From assembly GCF_021462225.1 (NCBI RefSeq), contig NC_061818.1:18869462-18933461 (forward strand): a DNA stretch of 64,000 bases. The letters run 5' to 3'. The translations under genes were made by a program, and so were the position numbers. The DNA comes from Girardinichthys multiradiatus (Eukaryota; Chordata; Actinopteri; Cyprinodontiformes; Goodeidae). The notes under the pieces were generated by a model. The model did not search any database, was not told the DNA's origin, and saw only the letters and a program-made list of their open reading frames with translations. This document shows, one piece after another, positions 61,059 through 64,000 of the stretch (its first letter is position 1; each line of letters opens with the position of its first letter).

Positions 61059-61290
61059 TACTTTAAGGTTTGAAATGCTGTGCATTCAGGTACGGTATTT
61101 CACATATGTTGACTGGTTATTTAAGCTACTGTTGCTTTTCTAAAATATCCTCTGGAACCAGTCTGTACATTCGCCTCTGACCTTTAACATAAACCAGACA
61201 TTTTTAACAGCACAACAGCTGCTCACCAGATATTTTCTTTGTTCAGGACCATGCTCTTTAAACATGAGAGATGGTTTTATATAAGGTTTT

Positions 61291-63041
61291 ACACACATTG
61301 TACTAAATATATGCCTTTATGATAGAGCTTAGGGGCATAAAAGACAAATAAATAAATTGTTTTTAAATGGTATTACCAACTGTTTTTTGGATGGTAATTA
61401 TCACAATTAACAAATAGCAATAATGTTCCAACTGTAGTTCAGATGTGGGTGTGACACCTTTTCCAGACAGTATAGTTCTGACGTACGAGTGGCACACATT
61501 GTGTGCAAAATAACTGAATCTCAAAACAATTGTTAAACAAGACTGCAGGAGCTATAAAAACACTTATATCTCAGATTTTGTGTCAACGGCCCTTTATTAT
61601 TTACCTAAAAACTTAAGTTTTAGCACATTTCATGTCTCTTTGAGATCATTAAAATGAGTTCCACCCTTAAGCCTTGTATATGAAACTTTTGGTCTCTCAG
61701 AAAGGATCATGTCAGGACTGAAAAACCTATTATTTCACAGTTTTCTTTTTATTTTTTGCATGCAAGTTATCTGTGTGAGATCACTGAAAGATAGTGCTGT
61801 GTGCCTCAGACCATCACTTTTATGATTTTGCTGTTGTACATCCATCCTCTTCCCACATCTGTCTCAGACTGTCGCAGTGGATGTGCATGGGAGGGGGAAG
61901 TGAGTTTTTTGTGGCATCATTGCAGGCCTTAGCTCATAGTGCAGCTAAATGGGTGACTGTATAGCTGCTACCCCAATTAAGGGTGCTAATGTGCAAGAGC
62001 GTGTACGTTGAGAACGTGTGAATGTGTTCATGTGTCAATGCTGAGACATCTTTTGGAGACTTCTGTGTAGTATGTCTTCAGCACTCTCAGTGTAGCACAT
62101 ATTCATCAGTTATCATTAAACACAGAACAGAAAAATATTTTGAAAGAATAATTACAGAAAATGAGACAAATTTATTGCTCTCATTTGAACACATTTCAGA
62201 TAAAATAGCTCGATTTGCTGTCTTTACCCTGAATGCATATAAAAATGCATGACTAGAATGCACAAACAGGAGCATACTCCTTTCAAGCATTTCTGCAGAG
62301 CTGTCTTCTACTTAATTGCTTGTAATAGCTGCAGGGTCTCCCTAAGAGGTTTGTCAAGGGAAATAAAGCACAACAGAGGAAAAATAAACTTCCTCCCTCC
62401 AAAGAAAGCAGCTGTTGTCATGGCAAAGCTAATTAAAAATATCAGTTTGAAAAAGACAAAACACTAACCCGGTTTGAGAGGTTGCATTTATTAGCACAAA
62501 CAGCACTCATGAGATAATAAATGGATTCACAGTTTTACTAGACAGAGCTTTGTAGGCACTTATTGCATCAGTGTGTTAGTATGTGAGTAGGGTGACTTTC
62601 TCAGTTTCACAATGTTCCCCTAGTCCAGCATGTCTTCAGAGGACTATCTTTGAAACTCTAAGAGGTGCGGGCCACTAAATCACTGCTGTCCTATTTTCTT
62701 AGCTTGTAATGAATAGCCTCTAATATCATTACCCTATAAAAGCCCACTCTCCTGCCAATTCCTAATCCTATTGTGCTGCATGCACACAAAAGAAGTCACA
62801 CCCAAACTGTTGTGTGCTGTATGTTTGTAGTACCTAAAATATGAACATTTATGCATAATTAGGGCGATTTACATTTTTTTGCAAATGTTTTCATAGTCTG
62901 TGAACCTTTGACATTTTGACGTGTTAAAACCATAACCTTCTAAATATTTTAACTGGTAATTTTAATAGACTCTTAAAGATTGTTTTATCAGTACACAGTT
63001 TGTCCCTATATCTTTATTTGACTCACAGATTAACACACATA
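61291..63041. other. unassigned non-coding stretch
   Basis: No gene or element recognised. Composition is moderately AT-rich; 61760-62050 and 62460-62760 look less repetitive than average but carry no diagnostic motif. Confidence 0.5.
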
Positions 63042-63043
63042 TA

Positions 63044-64000
63044 CAGGGGTTGGACAATGAAACTGAAACACCTGATTTTAGACCACAATAATTTATTAGT
63101 ATGGTGTAGGGCCTCCATTTGCAGCCAATACAGCGTTAATTCGTCTTGGGAATGACATATACAAGTCCTGCACAGTGGTCAGAGGGATTTTAAGCCATTC
63201 TTCTTGCAGGTTAGTGGCCAGGTCACTACGTGATACTGGTGGAGGAAAACATTTCCTGACTCGCTCCTCCAAAACACCCCAAAGTGGCTCAATAATATTT
63301 AGATCTGGTGACTGTGCAGGCCATGGGAGATGTTCAACTTCACTTTCATGTTCATCAAACCAATCTTTCACCAGTCTTGCTGTGTGTATTGGTGCATTGT
63401 CATCCTGATACACGGCACCGCCTTCAGGATACAATGTTTGAACCATTGGAGGCACATGGTCCTCAAGAATGGTTCGGTAGTCCTTGGCAGTGACGCGCCC
63501 ATCTAGCACAAGTATTGGGCCAAGGGAATGCCATGATATGGCAGCCCAAACCATCACTGATCCACCCCAATGCTTCACTCTGGGCATGCAACAGTCTGGG
63601 TGGTACGCTTCTCCGGGGCTTCTCCACACCGTAACTCTCCCGGATGTGGGGAAAACAGTAAAGGTGGACTCATCAGAGAACAATACATGTTTCATATTGT
63701 CCACAGCCCAAGATTTGTGCTCCTTGCACCATTGAAACTGACGTTTGGCATTGGCATGAGTGACCAAAAATCTGGCTATAGCAGCCCTGCCGTGTATATT
63801 AACCCTGTGGAGCTCCCGACGGACAGTTCTGGTGGAAACAGGAGAGTTGAGGTGCACATTTAATTCTGCTGTGATTTGGGCAGCCGTGGTTTTATGTTCT
63901 TTGGATACAATCCGGGTTAGCACCTGAACATCCCTTTCAGACAGCTTCCTCTTGCGTCCACAGTTAATCCTGTTGGATGTGGTTCGTCCTTCTTGGTGGT
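63044..64000 (-). mobile_element. Tc1-like DD36E transposon, copy 2 (cut by edge)
   Basis: The element starts after TA (63042-63043) with CAGGGGTTGGACAATGAAAC, the same end as copy 1 (20142-21409), in inverse orientation. About 957 bp are visible; by comparison with copy 1 some 300 bp lie beyond the window. Confidence 0.95.
63096..64000 (-). CDS. DD36E transposase, partial, open frame
   Basis: Minus-strand frame open from the window edge to the stop at 63096-63098, about 301 codons; roughly the first 42 residues of a 343-residue enzyme are outside. Visible are the end of the DNA-binding part (HQEGRTTSNRINCGRKRKLS), the first Asp in LFSDEST, KHWGGSVMVWAAIS, the second Asp in YQDDNAPIH, and the Glu in NIIEPLW, with 36 residues between the last two. 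The C-terminus is GGPTPY. None of the three lesions of copy 1 is present. It may be intact, but the start lies outside the window. Confidence 0.9.
   Translation of the reverse strand, partial: HQEGRTTSNRINCGRKRKLSERDVQVLTRIVSKEHKTTAAQITAELNVHLNSPVSTRTVRRELHRVNIHGRAAIARFLVTHANAKRQFQWCKEHKSWAVDNMKHVLFSDESTFTVFPTSGRVTVWRSPGEAYHPDCCMPRVKHWGGSVMVWAAISWHSLGPILVLDGRVTAKDYRTILEDHVPPMVQTLYPEGGAVYQDDNAPIHTARLVKDWFDEHESEVEHLPWPAQSPDLNIIEPLWGVLEERVRKCFPPPVSRSDLATNLQEEWLKIPLTTVQDLYMSFPRRINAVLAANGGPTPY

Larger units (their letters stand above)
58706..61290 (-). mobile_element. old Tc1 relic hosting the intact DD34E element
   Basis: Left piece 58706-59079: 'acacccaatggcctctttat' and 'taggtacactttgctagaac', 'gagattttgatccatgttga', then a jump to 'gcagtagtgacacctggttt' and 'ctgctgaagcccatct'. 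Right piece 61059-61290: 'actttaaggtttgaaatgct', 'gactggttatttaagctact', 'ggaaccagtctgtacattcg', 'ctgctcaccagatattttct'. The pieces join at the TA where the young Tc1 inserted, matching the order in a common fish Tc1 family read from the opposite strand. Internally deleted and non-functional. Confidence 0.8.

Overview
The window looks like non-coding teleost (ray-finned fish) nuclear DNA. It is AT-rich, carries long tetranucleotide microsatellites, and holds a repeat mix typical of teleosts: many Tc1/mariner transposons, a hAT element, L2-, RTE- and L1-type LINE pieces, tRNA-derived SINEs and solo LTRs. I found no host protein-coding gene, tRNA gene, rRNA gene or CRISPR array. I cannot name the species. 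Family names for decayed copies rest on recalled resemblance to common fish repeats, not on a search.

Layout. 1-4.3 kb: unassigned sequence with a 33-base G run. 4.3-5.8 kb: a dead DD34E Tc1. 5.8-15 kb: mostly unassigned, with a Tc1 relic near 11 kb, an unidentified coding-like stretch near 13 kb, and a hairpin-bearing tandem repeat followed by a CpG-rich block near 15 kb. 16.7-17.2 kb: a three-block ATCT/ATCC/ATCT microsatellite. 20.1-21.4 kb: a dead DD36E element. 22.3-24.5 kb: an RTE-like LINE tail and an 810-bp solo LTR with exact target duplications. 27.5-32.2 kb: a dead DD38E element, then an old Tc1 relic carrying a hAT and a SINE inside it. 34.8-37.7 kb: a second dead DD34E copy and another relic. 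39.7-40.5 kb: an orphan L1 ORF1. 42.8-45.7 kb: a fourth Tc1 type, a SINE, and a Tc1 relic split by a solo LTR. 48-55.6 kb: three Tc1 relics, one split by an L2 LINE. 58.7-61.3 kb: a three-layer nest (old Tc1 > intact DD34E Tc1 > SINE). 63.0-64.0 kb: a DD36E element running off the right edge with an open frame.

How the parts relate. The only complete, apparently functional gene is the 334-residue DD34E transposase at 59,410-60,414. The edge DD36E transposase is open for all 301 codons visible. The two other DD34E copies share two identical coding lesions, so they probably descend from one already dead copy moved in trans by a functional enzyme such as the intact one. Nesting gives relative ages: degraded Tc1 families are oldest; hAT, L2, solo LTRs and SINEs came next; the DD34E, DD36E and DD38E copies with clear ends are younger. 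I saw no convincing new biological system. The best leads are the shared-lesion lineage, the unidentified inverted dispersed repeat (25.1/57.6 kb), the hairpin tandem repeat at 15 kb, and CTCF-like motifs in repeat-derived DNA.
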